A stretch of 64,000 nucleotides of DNA from Poa pratensis (taxonomy: Eukaryota; Streptophyta; Magnoliopsida; Poales; Poaceae), in contig CAMZMU010000020.1 of the NCBI GenBank assembly GCA_947311845.1, positions 34,673,946 through 34,737,945 on the forward strand. The letters run 5' to 3'. The first letter of the stretch is position 1. Every line of letters starts with the position of its first letter. The position numbers and the translations under genes were made by a program. Of this stretch, positions 1-11,390 are shown in pieces. Below the pieces are notes generated by a model, which had not been told where the DNA came from, made no database searches, and was given only the letters and a program-made list of their open reading frames with translations.

Positions 1-2380
1 CGCGTAGAGGAGGTAGTCCCGGTGGCACTTCTTGAGGGAAGACATCTTCAAAGTCCTTCAAAAGAGACAACAAAGAAGGAGGAAGGTTTGTGAAAGTGTT
101 AGTCATAGAAACTTCACCCTTGCATATGAGCACATAGTGGAGGGTGGATGGGTTCTCTCTCAACTCCCTCATCTCTCTCTTGTGGCAAATAGTGTAAGTT
201 TTGTGGGAACTCTCTTTGAAGTGTCACACTCATTTGGCTTGTGGCTCTCACTCACTTTATGGTGGGTCTCTCGCTCACCACTCATCTCACTACGAACGAT
301 CTTGTTGTGCCCTTGCAATAGTCTTGGCGTTGTCGGCGATGACTTGACTTGGTGTCATGGGACGAAGGACGAAGGTCTTGTCGTTGTTCTTGAAGCTATA
401 GTATTTGTCCTTCCATCATGCATAGCACCCTTGTCAAATTGCCATGGACGCCCAAGGAGTAAGTGACAAACGTTCATAGGCACAACATCACAATCAACCG
501 TATCTTCATAGGCTCCAATCTTGAAGGACACTTGCACCATGTGTTGAATCTTGACGGCTCCGGTATCACTCAACCATTGCACATGGTAAGGATGTGGGTG
601 CTTCTTGAACTTCAAGTTGAGCTTATCACAAAGTTCTTTGCTCGCTAGGTTGTGGCAACTTCCACCATCTATGATGACCTTGATGGACTTTCCATTGATT
701 CCCGCTCTTGTTTGAAACAAGTTGCATCTTTGGTCTTCTTCCACTTGAACATTGGTGGTTAGAGCTCTTGCCACAACCAAGGAAGGGTTGTTGTCGCCAT
801 CACAATATATCTCACTTTCTTCTTCTTGAGCACTTTGCATTGTGGCGACCTTGTTCAAAGCATTGTACTCATCTTCACTCATAGATTCATACTCTCCCAT
901 GTCATTGATGATCATGACCTTCTTGTTGGTGCACTCAAAAGATTTGTGCCCTTGTCCGCCGCACTTGTAGCATTGCAAAGTCTTGTGCCGGACGAAGATC
1001 CTTGAGGCGCCTTGTAGGGGAGGTACTTTCTTGAAAGGTTGAGGCGCTTGAGGTGTCGAAGTAGAGACTCTTGGAGGACCTCGATGTTCGCTTGAGGAAG
1101 AGCTTGTGAAGGTGTAGGAGTTGACGAAGAAGGCTTGTTGGCGAAGAATGCCTTTGTCTTGAGGTATTTGAGCTCTTCAAGCACGTGGCGCTCGGCCTTG
1201 GAAGCTTGATGTACTAGCTCAACCAAAGAGGCATATGGTTGGAACTCCACGATCTTCTTGATTGGATAGTTGAGGCCATTCATGAAACGAGCCATGGATT
1301 GCTCTTCGTACTCGTTGACATTGGCTCTCATCATGGAGATTTCCATCTCCTTGTAGTACTCGTCAACCGACTTCAAACCTTGCTTCAACTCTTGCAACTT
1401 CTTGTATAAGTCTCTAGTGTAATGGCTTGGCACGAAGCGCTTGTACATTGTTTCTTTCATTTCAACCCAAGTGTCGATTGGTTGTTGGTGGTTAGCGACG
1501 CGAGCATCTTGTAGTTGTTCCCACCACAAGAGGGCATACTCTTCAAACTCCATCGAGGCTAAGGCAACCTTCTTTTGTCGGAGAAGCGTTGCACGCGGAA
1601 GATCTTGTCAACCTTGAGTACCCATGAGAAGTAAGCTTCCGGATCACTTGTGCCGTAGAACTTGGGTATGTCAAAGCGGACGTTGGTCAAGTCATCATAG
1701 TCGTCACGATGGCCACCACGTGGGAATGCACGTCCACGTCTCCTTCGATTGAGTCCATCACCATTGTGTTGGCTTGACTCGTTATCACTTGACTCGGAAC
1801 GATGGTTTTGTTGACGGTCATGTGGAAGTTCTTGACGAGGATGACGATCATGTGGAAGCTCTTGACGAGGACGAGGATCATGTGGAAGCTCTTGACGAGG
1901 ACGAGGATCATGTGGAAGTGGTTGCTCTTGTCGATGAACGGGTTGTTCATTATTGTTCGCATTGACATGATTTTGATGACGTGGCCTTGGAGGATGACGT
2001 GGGTGACGTCCTTGTTCATCAAAGTCATTCGCACCCGGTACACCATTGTCATTAGCCAATGGGTCATGACGATCACGTTGTCGCGGTGGTGGTGATGGTA
2101 TGCGTTCATGACGTTCATCATTTTGGTGAGGTTGCTCTTGATGCACATTGGCATTGTTCGCGTGAAGATCATGTGGTTGTTCAACGTTATGAGGAGGTCG
2201 TTCATGGGCGTCGCGCCTTGGATCATGTTGATGTTCTTGTCGAGGTTCATGACGACCATGACGTGCTTGTGTCGACCTTGAGGTGCTTCTTGTACGGCTT
2301 GAGCGTGAAGAAGCTCGTTGTTGCACAAGGTTGTTGAGAGCTTCGGTCACCCGCTCCATAGATGCTTCTTGCGCATGCAT
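1..2380 (-). pseudogene. gag-protease polyprotein of element A, frameshifted
   Basis: Structural capsid and protease polyprotein of a Gypsy element. Reading leftward there is a low-complexity, Arg/His/Gln-rich N-terminus (from about 2380), a Retrotrans_gag domain with the 'EYALLWWEQL' motif near 1530, a CCHC zinc knuckle (CYKCGGQGHKSFEC) near 935-975, and a retropepsin-like domain with active site 'IIDGGS' near 650-670. The last 50 bases read as the linker 'FEDVFPQEVPPGLPPL' that normally precedes reverse transcriptase. Frame changes are needed near 1575 (at the gag domain), near 1110-1140 (before the knuckle) and near 420 (after the protease). In-frame stops follow near 280. A start at 2380 is the first Met of that frame; an upstream spliced start cannot be excluded. 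Non-functional. Confidence 0.8.
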
Positions 2381-3740
2381 GCGGTCGTTGAAGTTGTTCT
2401 CTTGAGGTTGAAGACGGCGCTCGTAGCGTCCTAGGTTATCACGAAGAAAGTGTCGAAGACCAACAAACTCCGTTTGTGTGACATAGCCATGATCACCGCG
2501 AACTCCACCATGGATTTCATCGTCTGAGCTTGAGCTTCCGTTTGTACTTCCCTAAACATTTTCTCAAGATCAAGTGAGATATGTGGTAAGGAAAAACCAA
2601 GACAAACTATATCCCAAGTATAATGTAGCTTGAGAGGAGAGAATCCGGTTCTAACACCCAACACACACACTTATGAGGATAGGAAGGTATGAAGTGGCAA
2701 ACGAAACAAGCAAATCCGACGACAAGTATATTGTCAAAAGTAGAGAAAATCCACAATGATCAAATTACCAAAGAAAGTCCAACCACAAATGATGAAGAAA
2801 CACACACAAAAGCGAATGATGGGGTTGGGCGACCAAAGGGCGAGCACACGAAGATAGACAACCTAACGAAGACTACGTGCTCAAATGTCACCCAACACAA
2901 GAGGGACGCTAGCTCAATTGCTTTTTGATGGGCAACGGATTTGCACAAGTGTTACACACTCACTCACTTTGGCGGTATAAGCTTTGTCGCAGCCTACAAG
3001 AGATGATACTTGGCACTACTCATGATCTTTTCTTTTCTCTTTTTTTTTTGATTTTTGCTTTTTGACGATGATTCCTTCTCTTTTGCTAGTACCAAGATCT
3101 CTAACGATACACACTCGCCAATACTTTAAGACAATCACTCGAACAAGTGCAATGCCCCGCAATATCAAAGAGCTAGTCCGATAGGTCCAGGTACACGAAA
3201 GGAAGAAGGGCTCACAACGGATTATGATGGTGGGGAAATGTCGAGTCCTTGGTGGCGTCGTCGCTTGGCGTTGAAGATGCGTGGCTGCGGAAGCTTGTCG
3301 ATGTCGTAGACGTAGGGCTCACCAAGAAAGGACTCAAACCAAATAGGAAAGGCCAAAATGAACCGAGGAAACGAAAAATTTCTGAAAGATCAGCCCTGGC
3401 AGTAGTACCGCTATTCTGGGCGGTAGTACCGCTGATATCGAGCGGTAGTACTGTTGCGCACGGATCTGCGCGATTTTGACTCGATTTTGGCGGAATTGGG
3501 CTCCAAAAATCCTCGAATTCGTGGGAAATCGGCAAAATTGAGGCTAGGGAACGCAAACAAAGGTGGAGGTGGTCCTAAAGCAACAGATACACGGACAAAA
3601 ACTATCAAAAACGAAACGAATCAACAGATCGGCTCGAATCAAGGCAAGGCTATTTTTGGTGGAAATTTTCGAATTTCTCAAAAACAAAGAAAAATTTGGT
3701 GGATTTTGGTGAAAACACAAATCAAATCCGTGTCAACCTA
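2381..3740 (-). other. untranslated leader of element A
   Basis: About 1.36 kb between the primer site and the first recognisable gag codons. It has no credible ORF. It holds three copies of the CGGTAGTACCGC-type palindrome (3399-3453) that is also arrayed in the LTR, and a T-rich stretch near 3030-3065. Confidence 0.55.
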
Positions 3741-3754
3741 GAGCTCTGATACCA
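3741..3754 (-). other. primer binding site of element A (initiator tRNA-Met type)
   Basis: On the minus strand this reads TGGTATCAGAGCTC, the usual match to the 3' end of initiator tRNA-Met in plant LTR retrotransposons. It lies 5 bases after the LTR end (CCTACA). Confidence 0.8.
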
Positions 3755-3759
3755 TATGA

Positions 3760-4821
3760 TGTAGGTTGGTCCCGATTTTCACGGATTTGTGCGGAGGGAA
3801 CGATGAACACGAAGAACACGGTATGAACTCAAGAACACAAAGAGGGGAAATCAACAAAACAAGGTTAACTAGCAAGTAGCAACTCAGCAAGATTCAATTG
3901 GTAACAAATCCCCGAGGGTAGCCCCCAATTCTCCTCTCCCAAGCACACCTTACTCTTAGGATTGTTTGTCCAATTGGTCAATCCAACCAACCCAATCTAG
4001 CCACTCAAAGAGGGAAGATTAGCAAGTAATCGCAACAACAAGAGGAAGCCTTGGTATCCACGAAGGGATCTTCTCCACAAGGGGAGGCCTTGGTTCATCT
4101 CCACAAGGGGAGGCCTTGATTCATCTCCATAGGAGGAAAGAGACACTTTGAGAAGAAGGAGCAAGGCTCTACTCTAATCTCAAATCATAGTCTAACCCTA
4201 GATCTAGGTGGGGAACTCCTATTTATAGTCTAGAGGCAAAAGGGAAAGTTAGGTGAGGTAGGTGGAGGTTACAAGGCTCAACAGCCTGGCTGGTTCCCGC
4301 ATCAGCGGTAGTACCGCTCGTCCGGGCGGTAGTACCGCTGGGCGGGCCAGAACTTCGTTGACTTCGGCGCGGGCGGTAGTACCGCTCGTCAACGCGGTAG
4401 TACCGCTTGGGCGGGCGGTAGTACCGCCGGCAGTGCCGCACATGGGCGTAGAGGGGGGTTCTTGGCGGCACTGGGGGCGGTAGTACCGCCCGAGCGGTAG
4501 TACCGCCTGGGGGAGCGGTAGTACCGGTGTGTCAGATTTTCCTGCTCTTCTTCTTCCTCTTGGCCATCTTCTTGGGTCTTCTCTTGGTCATCTTCTTGGG
4601 TCTTCTCTTGGTCATCTTCTCCACTCCATTGTGGGTCGTCATCAAGGTGGTTCCTGAGTATGCACAAAGTATCCGAATGAAGTAGCAAACCATTCAAAGG
4701 AGTGTCGAGATCACACATAGATAGGAGTGAGGTCACCTTATCATGGAGAGCTTTGACTCTTGATCTTGTCATTGGACCATTTGGTGATGTTGGTGTTGTG
4801 TGCCTAGTTTGCACTACATCA
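3760..4821 (-). repeat. 5' LTR of element A (1062 bp)
   Basis: On the minus strand it starts TGATGTAGTGC and ends CCTACA, giving canonical TG...CA ends next to the primer site. It contains eight copies of the palindrome GCGGTAGTACCGC (4304-4527) and a short direct repeat of CTTCTTGGGTCTTCTC-type sequence near 4567-4620. The partner LTR is outside the window, so the borders rest on the ends and the primer-site position. Confidence 0.75.
4304..4527. repeat. array of eight GCGGTAGTACCGC palindromes in the LTR of element A
   Basis: Eight near-identical copies of a 13-bp self-complementary motif, separated by 5 to 50 bases. Three further, partly degenerate copies lie in the leader at 3399-3453. 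Because the motif is palindromic, each copy can fold on itself and can pair with every other copy. Confidence 0.85.
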
Positions 4822-5823
4822 GGAAAAGGAGTAAGCTGCCCGTCGAGCACTCGACGCGTCGGCGAGTTCGTTCCGTCTTGCTAGATCAGCTTTCTCGCGC
4901 AACAGCTTCTCGTTTTCCTTCCACACGAGGTATCGGTAAGCCATCATGTCCTCTCGAGTCGCATCCGCGGGGGGGAAGGTGCACTCTTGGACGTGCTTCA
5001 TTGCCTGGACCCCCATCTCTTGAGTGATTGTCAGGGTTGTTACTTTGTCCGGCATGATGACCTCCATTGGGAACGTCGGGTCCTCGCGACGGGGACCGGT
5101 GTCGGGTGTCCTGTTGTTTCTTGCGTCCACCATGAAGACTTGGATGGGGTAAGACTGCGTAGTCGAGTGCGCGTTACTGCTGCTGCTTTCGCCGCAGGAG
5201 CTGTCCTCGGAGCTGAAGATGTAGGCGACGTGGTAGACGCCGCAGTCGGTGCAGAACTCGGCGGGCGAAGTAGCAGCCGAAGGTGTCGTGGGCGTCGGAG
5301 TCGACAAACCCGCGAGTGTAGCTGAAGCAGGCGCGATCTCCGCAGTCGACGAAGATGTAGACGACGTAGTCGAAGCAGGCGCGATGTCCGCAGTCGGCGA
5401 AGATGTAGACGACGTAGTCGAAGCAGGCGTGATCTCCGCAGTCGACGAAGATGTAGACGACGTAGTCGAAGCAGGCGCGATCTCCGCAGTCGGCGAAGAT
5501 GTAGATGACGTAGTCGAAGCAGGCGTGATCTCCGCAGTCGATGAAGATGTAGACGACATAGTCGAAGTAGGCGCGATCTCCGCAGTCGGTGAAGATGTAG
5601 ACGACGTAGTCAAAGCAGGCGTGATCTTCGCAGTCGACGAAGATGTAGACAACGTAGTCGAAGTAGGCACGATCTCCGCAGTCGGCGAAGATGTAGATGA
5701 CGTAGTCAAAGTAGGTGTGATCTCCACATCGGCGAAGATGCAGACGACGTAGTCGAAGTAGGCACGATCTCCGCAGTCGGCGAAGATGCAGGTGCGCGAT
5801 CGGAGAGTCGGAGCGTCCCCCAC
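4822..5823 (-). pseudogene. N-terminal gag-like ORF of element B, truncated by insertion of element A
   Basis: An ORF of about 330 codons read leftward. Its first half is a Thr/Ser/Ala-rich tandem repeat of 16 residues (unit of the type EIAPASTTSSTSSPTA, about nine units). The second half is less repetitive and contains 'FPMEVIMPDKVTTLTITQEMG', a short acidic/basic helix-rich stretch, and then the junction with the LTR of element A, where a chance stop occurs. The start could be at 5823 or at an internal Met just after the repeats (near 5130). No complete capsid domain is visible because the gene is cut. Placement directly downstream of a primer site supports gag. Confidence 0.55.
5325..5790 (-). 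repeat. 48-bp coding minisatellite, about 9 units
   Basis: Units of the type CGCAGTCGACGAAGATGTAG... recur every 48 bp and keep the reading frame. Successive units alternate between two variants (coding ...SSPTA and ...SSSTA), so the higher-order period is 96 bp. Confidence 0.85.
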
Positions 5824-6012
5824 TTGTTCACATGGAAATTCATGCTACCGAAAGTAAGGCACATACCTCCGTAGAGATTGGCGTACACCGATTGGTGGGC
5901 CGACGGGTGGGGGACGAACTTGAAGGAGCCGAAGTAGATCGGCACCGTGATTGTTGTCGAGTCGATGATCGTTGCGGATGGGGCCGGTGCAACCCTGATT
6001 CCAGCACTCTTC

Positions 6013-6030
6013 TTTCCATAGACGGCGCCA
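6013..6030 (-). other. primer binding site of element B
   Basis: The minus strand reads TGGCGCCGTCTATGGAAA, two bases after the LTR end (...CCCCACGTCA). TGGCGCCGTC is a widespread primer site in grass Gypsy elements. Confidence 0.65.
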
Positions 6031-6032
6031 GT

Positions 6033-6532
6033 TGACGTGGGGTGGCCACGACAAATCACAGGGTCGAGTACCCCAGGTTGATTGAGAGGGAGAAGTTGGA
6101 GTGCTGGTAGTTACCACGGCTGACAAGCAAGGCGAGTTTACCCTGGTTCAGGCTCCCGGAGGATAATACCCTACTTCCAGCTTGTCTGTTATTGATTATT
6201 TGGAGGTGTTACAATGGCGATCCCGGCGAGATGTCGATCTCGCTAGGGTTTGGGTGGTGGAATATGAGCGTGTCTTCGTGTCTCCCCTAGATCGGCGGCC
6301 CTCCCAGCCTTTATAAAGGAGGCTGGGTCTCGGGAGTTCGCAACCGAGTAGGTTTATAAGTATGGAAAGTTCTACCGACCTAGGCTTCGCCTGCCTTGGG
6401 GCGTACTTTAATGTCTTGGGCTCCCATCATGGGGCTTGACCGTCGTCTTCTACTAGGCCACCTGTTGGACCCTAGTCTTTACGTGCACCAGGTATCTTCA
6501 TAGTGGGGCACACGATAGGTAGGCCCACGTCA
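6033..6532 (-). repeat. 5' LTR of element B (about 500 bp)
   Basis: On the plus strand it begins TGACGTGGGGTGGCC and ends GGTAGGCCCACGTCA, giving inverted TGACGTGG...CCCACGTCA ends. A TATA-like TTTATAAAGG sits near 6309-6319. The partner LTR is not in the window. The outer border is chosen from the inverted ends only. Confidence 0.55.
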
Positions 6533-7969
6533 GCGACCATGAAAGCGCTGCCTCTTCCTACTGTGTTTGTGCTCCCTTGTTCTCATTTCTGGTCTATACG
6601 AGGTCGACGATGAACATACCAGACCCGGTGAGGCCCTTGGAGCACATGAGGCAGAGGAGATGACAAATCTGGGGAACACATATGCGAGGTCATGCTCGCA
6701 AAGCAGCACGACGCCGGGAAGTCATCCTCCGTTGCAATCTTGTCGGACGGCAAGGGTCAGGGGTCGGTGGGTGTGGGTGGCGGAGGAGCTACGAGCGGAG
6801 TGCATAGAGCAGCGGTGGCAGGGAATCGATGGAGAAGAGCAATGCTGAGCCATTGTTTGGCGGTAGCGCAAGGAGGCACAGGGGCTATGTAATCTCTACG
6901 TACTGAAAAAGATTTTTTTTGTGTAGGTACACAAAATACATGTAGAAGGATAAGGAAAACAAATCAGCAACTTGTGCAGATACGTTTCATCCACGTTGTG
7001 CGTCCTTATCAGCTCGCATTCAGCCTTAAAAAAATCAGCAACCTGGATATATATCCTCCATGTCGCTATTGGATCATAAATGCTTTGTCTCCTTTTGTTT
7101 GTTACAGATTTTTATTATTTTGTCCCTCTTCTCTCCAACCGGTTGGAGAACATGCTACCGGCTAGCAGCTGAACACGTACAGTCTTAGAAAAAGGAAAGA
7201 AAAAAAAAGGAAAGAAGGAGGCCACCGGATGGGAGATGCAAGGCATGACCGGGAAGTAAGAAAGTAAGAAAAAAAATCAAAATATGTCAGTTAAGGGCCC
7301 CGCTTGACAGTGAGTAACTCATATCTATCAGTTAGTCAACAACTGCGACAAGGCACCAACGTGTCAATTAATGAGAGGTTGTGGAGGAGCGAACGGCGGA
7401 GCGGGCGAGAAACTCACAAGCTTTAGGATAGTAGTGTACTAGCCATTCTACAAGTGTGCAAAATGACATGTTCTTTAAGAAGTTTGCAAATTTGCATAGT
7501 TTGTGATTCTCTTCACCATAAAGAACTGTTCCCTGACACACCTTCAGTAAAACATTAACAAGGCGTACAAAGAAATAGGACATGCTTGTAATGTCATCAG
7601 CCAAGTCTGTGTGAACTTGAGAAGTATGTCATATTTCTATGAAAACATCAAAGGAAATAAGTTTGTTCAAGATCGAAAGAGTGCCCTCGAGTGACTAGAC
7701 TGATAGTAATAGTAGTACGTCTTTGGTTGAGGAGAGTTGTTCACAAGCAGTGGTTATGAGCTCTTTCTTGTGGATGTTCAGAATAGATAATTCCTTCATT
7801 TCAGTTGCACTAGTGGATTGAATAACCTTTTCTTTAGTTCTAACAAAGTGCATGTGTTGTTGGTTAATAAAAACACGAGTTTTGATAGACGGACGAAAGA
7901 TACAAAAAGTAGGTCAAAGAAAGACCCTATAAGTGAATGAAATGCATATCCAATTATTTGCAAGAGTAT

Positions 7970-8012
<43 letters not shown>

Positions 8013-8118
8013 ATGTCCTTAGTGCAATTATTCTTAGGTCAGTTCAATTATTTAGTATTTAGCTAAGCTAAGTAAGTGTCCTTCATCAAACTTGCATAAA
8101 TGTCACTTTAGGGGGTCA
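6533..8118. other. host DNA between element B and the large nested complex
   Basis: No convincing gene. Short ORFs at 6567-6848 (plus) and 7368-7604 (minus) have no recognisable domain. The last 170 bases belong to the left unit of a host tandem duplication that continues after the complex at 46353. Confidence 0.5.
7971..8009. repeat. (GA)n microsatellite
   Basis: About 19 AG/GA dinucleotides. A homologous (GA)n tract of about 36 bp occurs at 46517-46552 in the second copy of the duplicated flank. Confidence 0.95.
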
Positions 8119-8123
8119 ATCTT
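8119..8123. repeat. target-site duplication ATCTT, left copy
   Basis: ATCTT lies immediately before the TG of the 5' LTR. The identical ATCTT follows the last CA of the 3' LTR at 46348-46352. Confidence 0.92.
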
Positions 8124-8843
8124 TGTAACACCCCGATTTTCACTAACCGGTTTTTCCTGAAAAAGGGGTGAACTAAAAATTTGCGAAAACCTTTTAACTT
8201 GGATTTCTCTGGGTTTTATCAAAACTCATTTGAACTTCTGGTGGTTGATGTCGAAATCATGTACCTTTCTTTGTCCCAACCCCGGGAATATTCTCTGAAT
8301 ATTTCTGATCACCTTTGATTCCGTTCCTCAAGGTTTTCCTTATAAAACCCTAATGCCTTTCTATAGAAAACAAAAACCCGATATACCGCCTCTCCAAAGA
8401 AACTCTCCTTTATCTTGCTTGGAAAATTCCGCCAAAAATCCCAGAGTCACCTATCCTCATGTATATCCCATATATGCATGTACATCGCCATGACCTATGC
8501 AACTTTTCAGATTGAAGAAATTACCAAATCTGCCACTACTGGGCCATTAAAACCAAAACCCTACTTCCACTCCACCATAAATCTTGACCACCTGAGGAAG
8601 TGTTTCATATCCCAATATAAGCCTCCCCCAGAAATTTGGGATCATTTGGACCAACTTTTTCTTGTAGGACACCCATCGAACACCTTCTGCCATTTTCGAA
8701 ACCCGAAAATGTTTACACATAAAATCTTATCCAAATTGCGTGAAACTGGACCACATTGCTCACATACCAGTAGAACATCACCAGTAAAAATCCTAGCTCC
8801 ATTGGGATAGTGGAAGTCCATTTTCATTTCATCGAACACCTTG

Positions 8844-8846
8844 AGG
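8844..8846. repeat. AGG target duplication of the CACTA element, left copy
   Basis: The LTR reads ...CACCTTGAGG before the element and AGGGCATTTG after it (20019-20021). The uninterrupted sister LTR reads CACCTTGAGGGCATTTG at 27089-27105, which proves the 3-bp duplication. Confidence 0.95.
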
Positions 8847-8872
8847 CACTAGTACAGAAACGGCTATTAGTG

Positions 8873-9102
8873 GCGCACGGTTTTGGGATTCTGTGGCGCA
8901 CCTCCAGGTTTGGGTGCGCCACAGAATTCTCGCCACTAAAATTATTTCTGTGGCGCACCCAGGGCGTGCGCCAAACTTTCTGTGGCGCACCCAGCGCAGT
9001 GCGCCACAGAAATAGCTCGGCAGCACCCCTATACAGACGCATTCTGTGGCGCACTGTTTCTTGGTGCGCCACAAAAAAAAAAGCGTGCGCCACAGAAATA
9101 TT
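8873..9102. repeat. left subterminal hairpin array of the CACTA element
   Basis: About four inverted pairs of TTCTGTGGCGCAC / GTGCGCCACAGAA with short loops, plus half units. One pair is imperfect (GTGCGCCAAAC near 8975) and one ends GCGCCACAAAAA. Arrays like this are the expected docking region for a TNPA-type DNA-binding protein. Confidence 0.85.
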
Positions 9103-9686
9103 AAACAGAAATACCGGTATTTTTCCATTTTGCTGTACAAATACAGGTATATACAGGATTTATACAGGTTTATACAGAAATACAGGTATATTTGACAGGT
9201 ATATAAACAGACAAACACATTAATCAATATGTCATCACACATATTACTTAGTGCCCGATCGAGATACGTATATACACATAGTCACAAAAGTGCCGAATGT
9301 TTCATCATTTCACACTACACATTACAAATCAAGTGTTCGCCGCCTAACTATGATCAAATGTAGTACACATCGGCGATGATGGTGAGCAAGAGCGCGCGGG
9401 AGCATGCATGATCATGGAGTCCTCTTCTTGAGCGGCGCCGGGAACGGTAGAAAGCCTTCTTTCGTCTTCCACTCCCTGGTGTCATTCTGTGCCTCTAGTC
9501 GTTCTTCGATATCCCTCTGACACAACCCTGAAGATGGATTGGGATATATATTGGTTAGTGATATAAATAGAGTATAATTTATTCATCTAAGTAGAGAGGC
9601 AAGACAATCAATCAATTGTCATGGTTGGAAATCATATGGCTATCCTATTTGGGTTTCATAGCATAGCATATATATAATATATAACC
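9103..9686. other. CACTA left noncoding segment, 3' flank of the second gene
   Basis: It has a short run of ACAGGTATATACAGG-like repeats (9140-9200) and no ORF with recognisable content. It probably contains the 3' untranslated region of the second CACTA gene. Confidence 0.5.
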
Positions 9687-10173
9687 CTACACATGCACTT
9701 CTATAATACCTCTGGGGTAGTGGAAGGACCCTGATTTGCGAATGACATCTTCGAGGATGATCGTTGACAACTGCAGCCGGATGCGATGGAAGTCTGTTCT
9801 GTAATCAGCATCGGTGAGAGCATCCGCGCTTTTGGTGTATTCTGCGAGACCAGATGGAATCTTCGTTTTCTCGACATCCCGGACAATCGATTTAATGTGA
9901 TGGAGGGCGTAGTAGGCCTCCTTCACGCTGCCATCCAGTTGCTTGACGCAATGGAATCCGGTCCCATGCTGGAACTTGTGTGTGTTCTCATCCGTGAAGA
10001 ATTCCGCCTTCTTATGGAAGGGGCCGCCCTTTTGGGCATAGGCCTCGAGAGCGTCATCGAGAACACCCTTTATTCTGGTGTATCGTCTCGGCGTGGATTT
10101 ATTCCCCGAGTCCAAATAAGTGGCAATGGACCACCTCGGGGATACGCAGATGAGTGCGCAGTACTTGTCCCTG

Positions 10174-10259
10174 CTCAACACAATTGAAGAAGGATCAGCG
10201 ATGGAAGAAATGTAGAAGAAGGCATAAGATACGACTGTGGCGAGCTGATGTGTACTTAC
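10174..10259 (-). other. probable intron in the Ulp1-like part of the second CACTA gene
   Basis: The minus strand has a consensus donor (CGA|GTAAGTAC) at 10259 and an acceptor (TTGAGCAG|GGACAAG) near 10174. Joining the flanks keeps the Ulp1-like reading frame open. Confidence 0.5.
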
Positions 10260-11284
10260 TCGAAAAAGAAAGGCAGAAGAAGGACGTTCTTCCTCTTGTT
10301 GGCCAGCATGACCCTTACGAGGTACTCCATGGCCGTTTCCCGTGTCTTTGATCCTTCCACCAGATGGCTGTCGCGCATGTAGTAGGGATCCACTATCGCG
10401 ACGTACGGGGTATCATCTCTCCTGATCTTCATCGCCACATCGAGCGCATATAGGCGGACCATGTTATAGTCCAGCCGTTGAGTGTGAAAGAGTTTGAAGA
10501 TGTCCTCGTACGCTATGAAGAACACATCCGCGGGGTCTTCCTGGACGAAGTCCACCAGCTCCTTTGGCACCTTGACCGCGAACGCCGGGTAACTCGGGTG
10601 CTTGTCTTTAAGAAGGAGCTCCTCTAGATGCAAGATAGATTCCTGCAAGGCAATCATGGGTCCTTCTGCAAGGCGGAGCAAGTCCCCAGACAAGATAGGT
10701 TTACCAGCCTCATGAACTCGGGGGAAGCCATCCGCACGGGGTGGAATCGTGTCTTCAAGACCCCGGATCTTAGGAGCTGGCTGGCTCGCAGAGGTGGAGG
10801 ATCCTTTTCTCTTCCTGTGCTTCTTCTTGTTCTTCATCTCTGTGGATTGTGGGGGTGAAGTGAACCCCGCTTTAACAGTTTCTTTCAGTGTGTTAGGGCT
10901 GAAAATGTTACCCGGTTGAGCTTGATGATCTCCGGCATCCGGAGGCGTGTCGGTGAAGGCTAGGCGTTGTGTGCATGAAGTGGGACGAGCAGGTTCACCG
11001 CGGTGGTCGCGGAAGGGTTCTTCATCCACAGGAGGCATGTACATACCATCCATGCAGGCGCCAGTGTTGATGTAGTCATCGACGTTGACATCATTCTCCT
11101 CCTCCTCATTGTCGTCGTTGCCACCAAGTTGAGGTGCAACGGCTTTGTCCTAAACATAAACAATAGCACATCCGTTAGTCGGGAAAGTCGGAAAGTCGGG
11201 GAATTCGGAAAGTCAGAACTAACCTTGGACGGTTGCGGTGAAGACGTTCCCAACAACTGTTTGTGGCGGTTGGTGGCGGCGACG

Positions 11285-11390
11285 ACCGGCGGTAGCTTCC
11301 GGCCGGTGGTGGCGGCGACCGGCGGTAGCTTCCGGCCGGTGGTGGCGGCGACCGGCGGTTCCTTCTGGGTGGTGGCGACGGCTGCTTGTG
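11285..11390 (-). repeat. 33-bp coding repeat, about three units
   Basis: GGCGGTAGCTTCCGGCCGGTGGTGGCGGCGACC-type units in tandem encode a repeated PPVAATTGRKL-like motif in the Pro-rich linker of the second CACTA gene. Confidence 0.8.

Larger units (their letters stand above)
1..4821 (-). mobile_element. Gypsy-type LTR retrotransposon A, 5' half (rest lies left of the window)
   Basis: On the minus strand the order is LTR (3760-4821), tRNA-Met-type primer site, long leader, gag, zinc knuckle and aspartic protease, then the linker just before reverse transcriptase at the window edge. This order and the gag-protease similarity point to Ty3/Gypsy. The LTR directly abuts gag-coding sequence of element B, so A inserted into B. 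The right flank is GGAAA (4822-4826); its partner would lie outside the window. The coding part has several frameshifts, so this copy is inactive. Confidence 0.85.
4822..6532 (-). mobile_element. Gypsy-type LTR retrotransposon B, 5' part, interrupted by element A
   Basis: Minus-strand order is LTR (6033-6532), primer site TGGCGCCGTC..., short leader, and the beginning of gag, which is cut at 4822 by the LTR of element A. The remainder would lie to the left of A, outside the window. Assignment to Gypsy rests on the TGGCGCCGTC primer site, common in grass Gypsy elements, and on the gag-like N-terminus. Confidence 0.7.
7947..8123. repeat. left unit of a host tandem duplication (first part)
   Basis: From ATCCAATTATTTGCAAGAGTATTAGAG through the GA tract to the target site, this matches 46494-46657. 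Before the 38-kb insertion the unit continued at 46353, giving a unit of about 318 bp with a second copy immediately after. Confidence 0.75.

Noticed and set aside
8415..8810. 131-codon ORF present in both LTR copies of the LARD-like element (also 26667-27062)
   Set aside because: It is conserved because the LTRs are recent duplicates; the opposite strand is equally open there and no domain is visible.
8873..9102. CRISPR-like array
   Set aside because: The repeats are inverted hairpin pairs with tiny loops, not direct repeats with unique spacers, and the DNA is a plant transposon.
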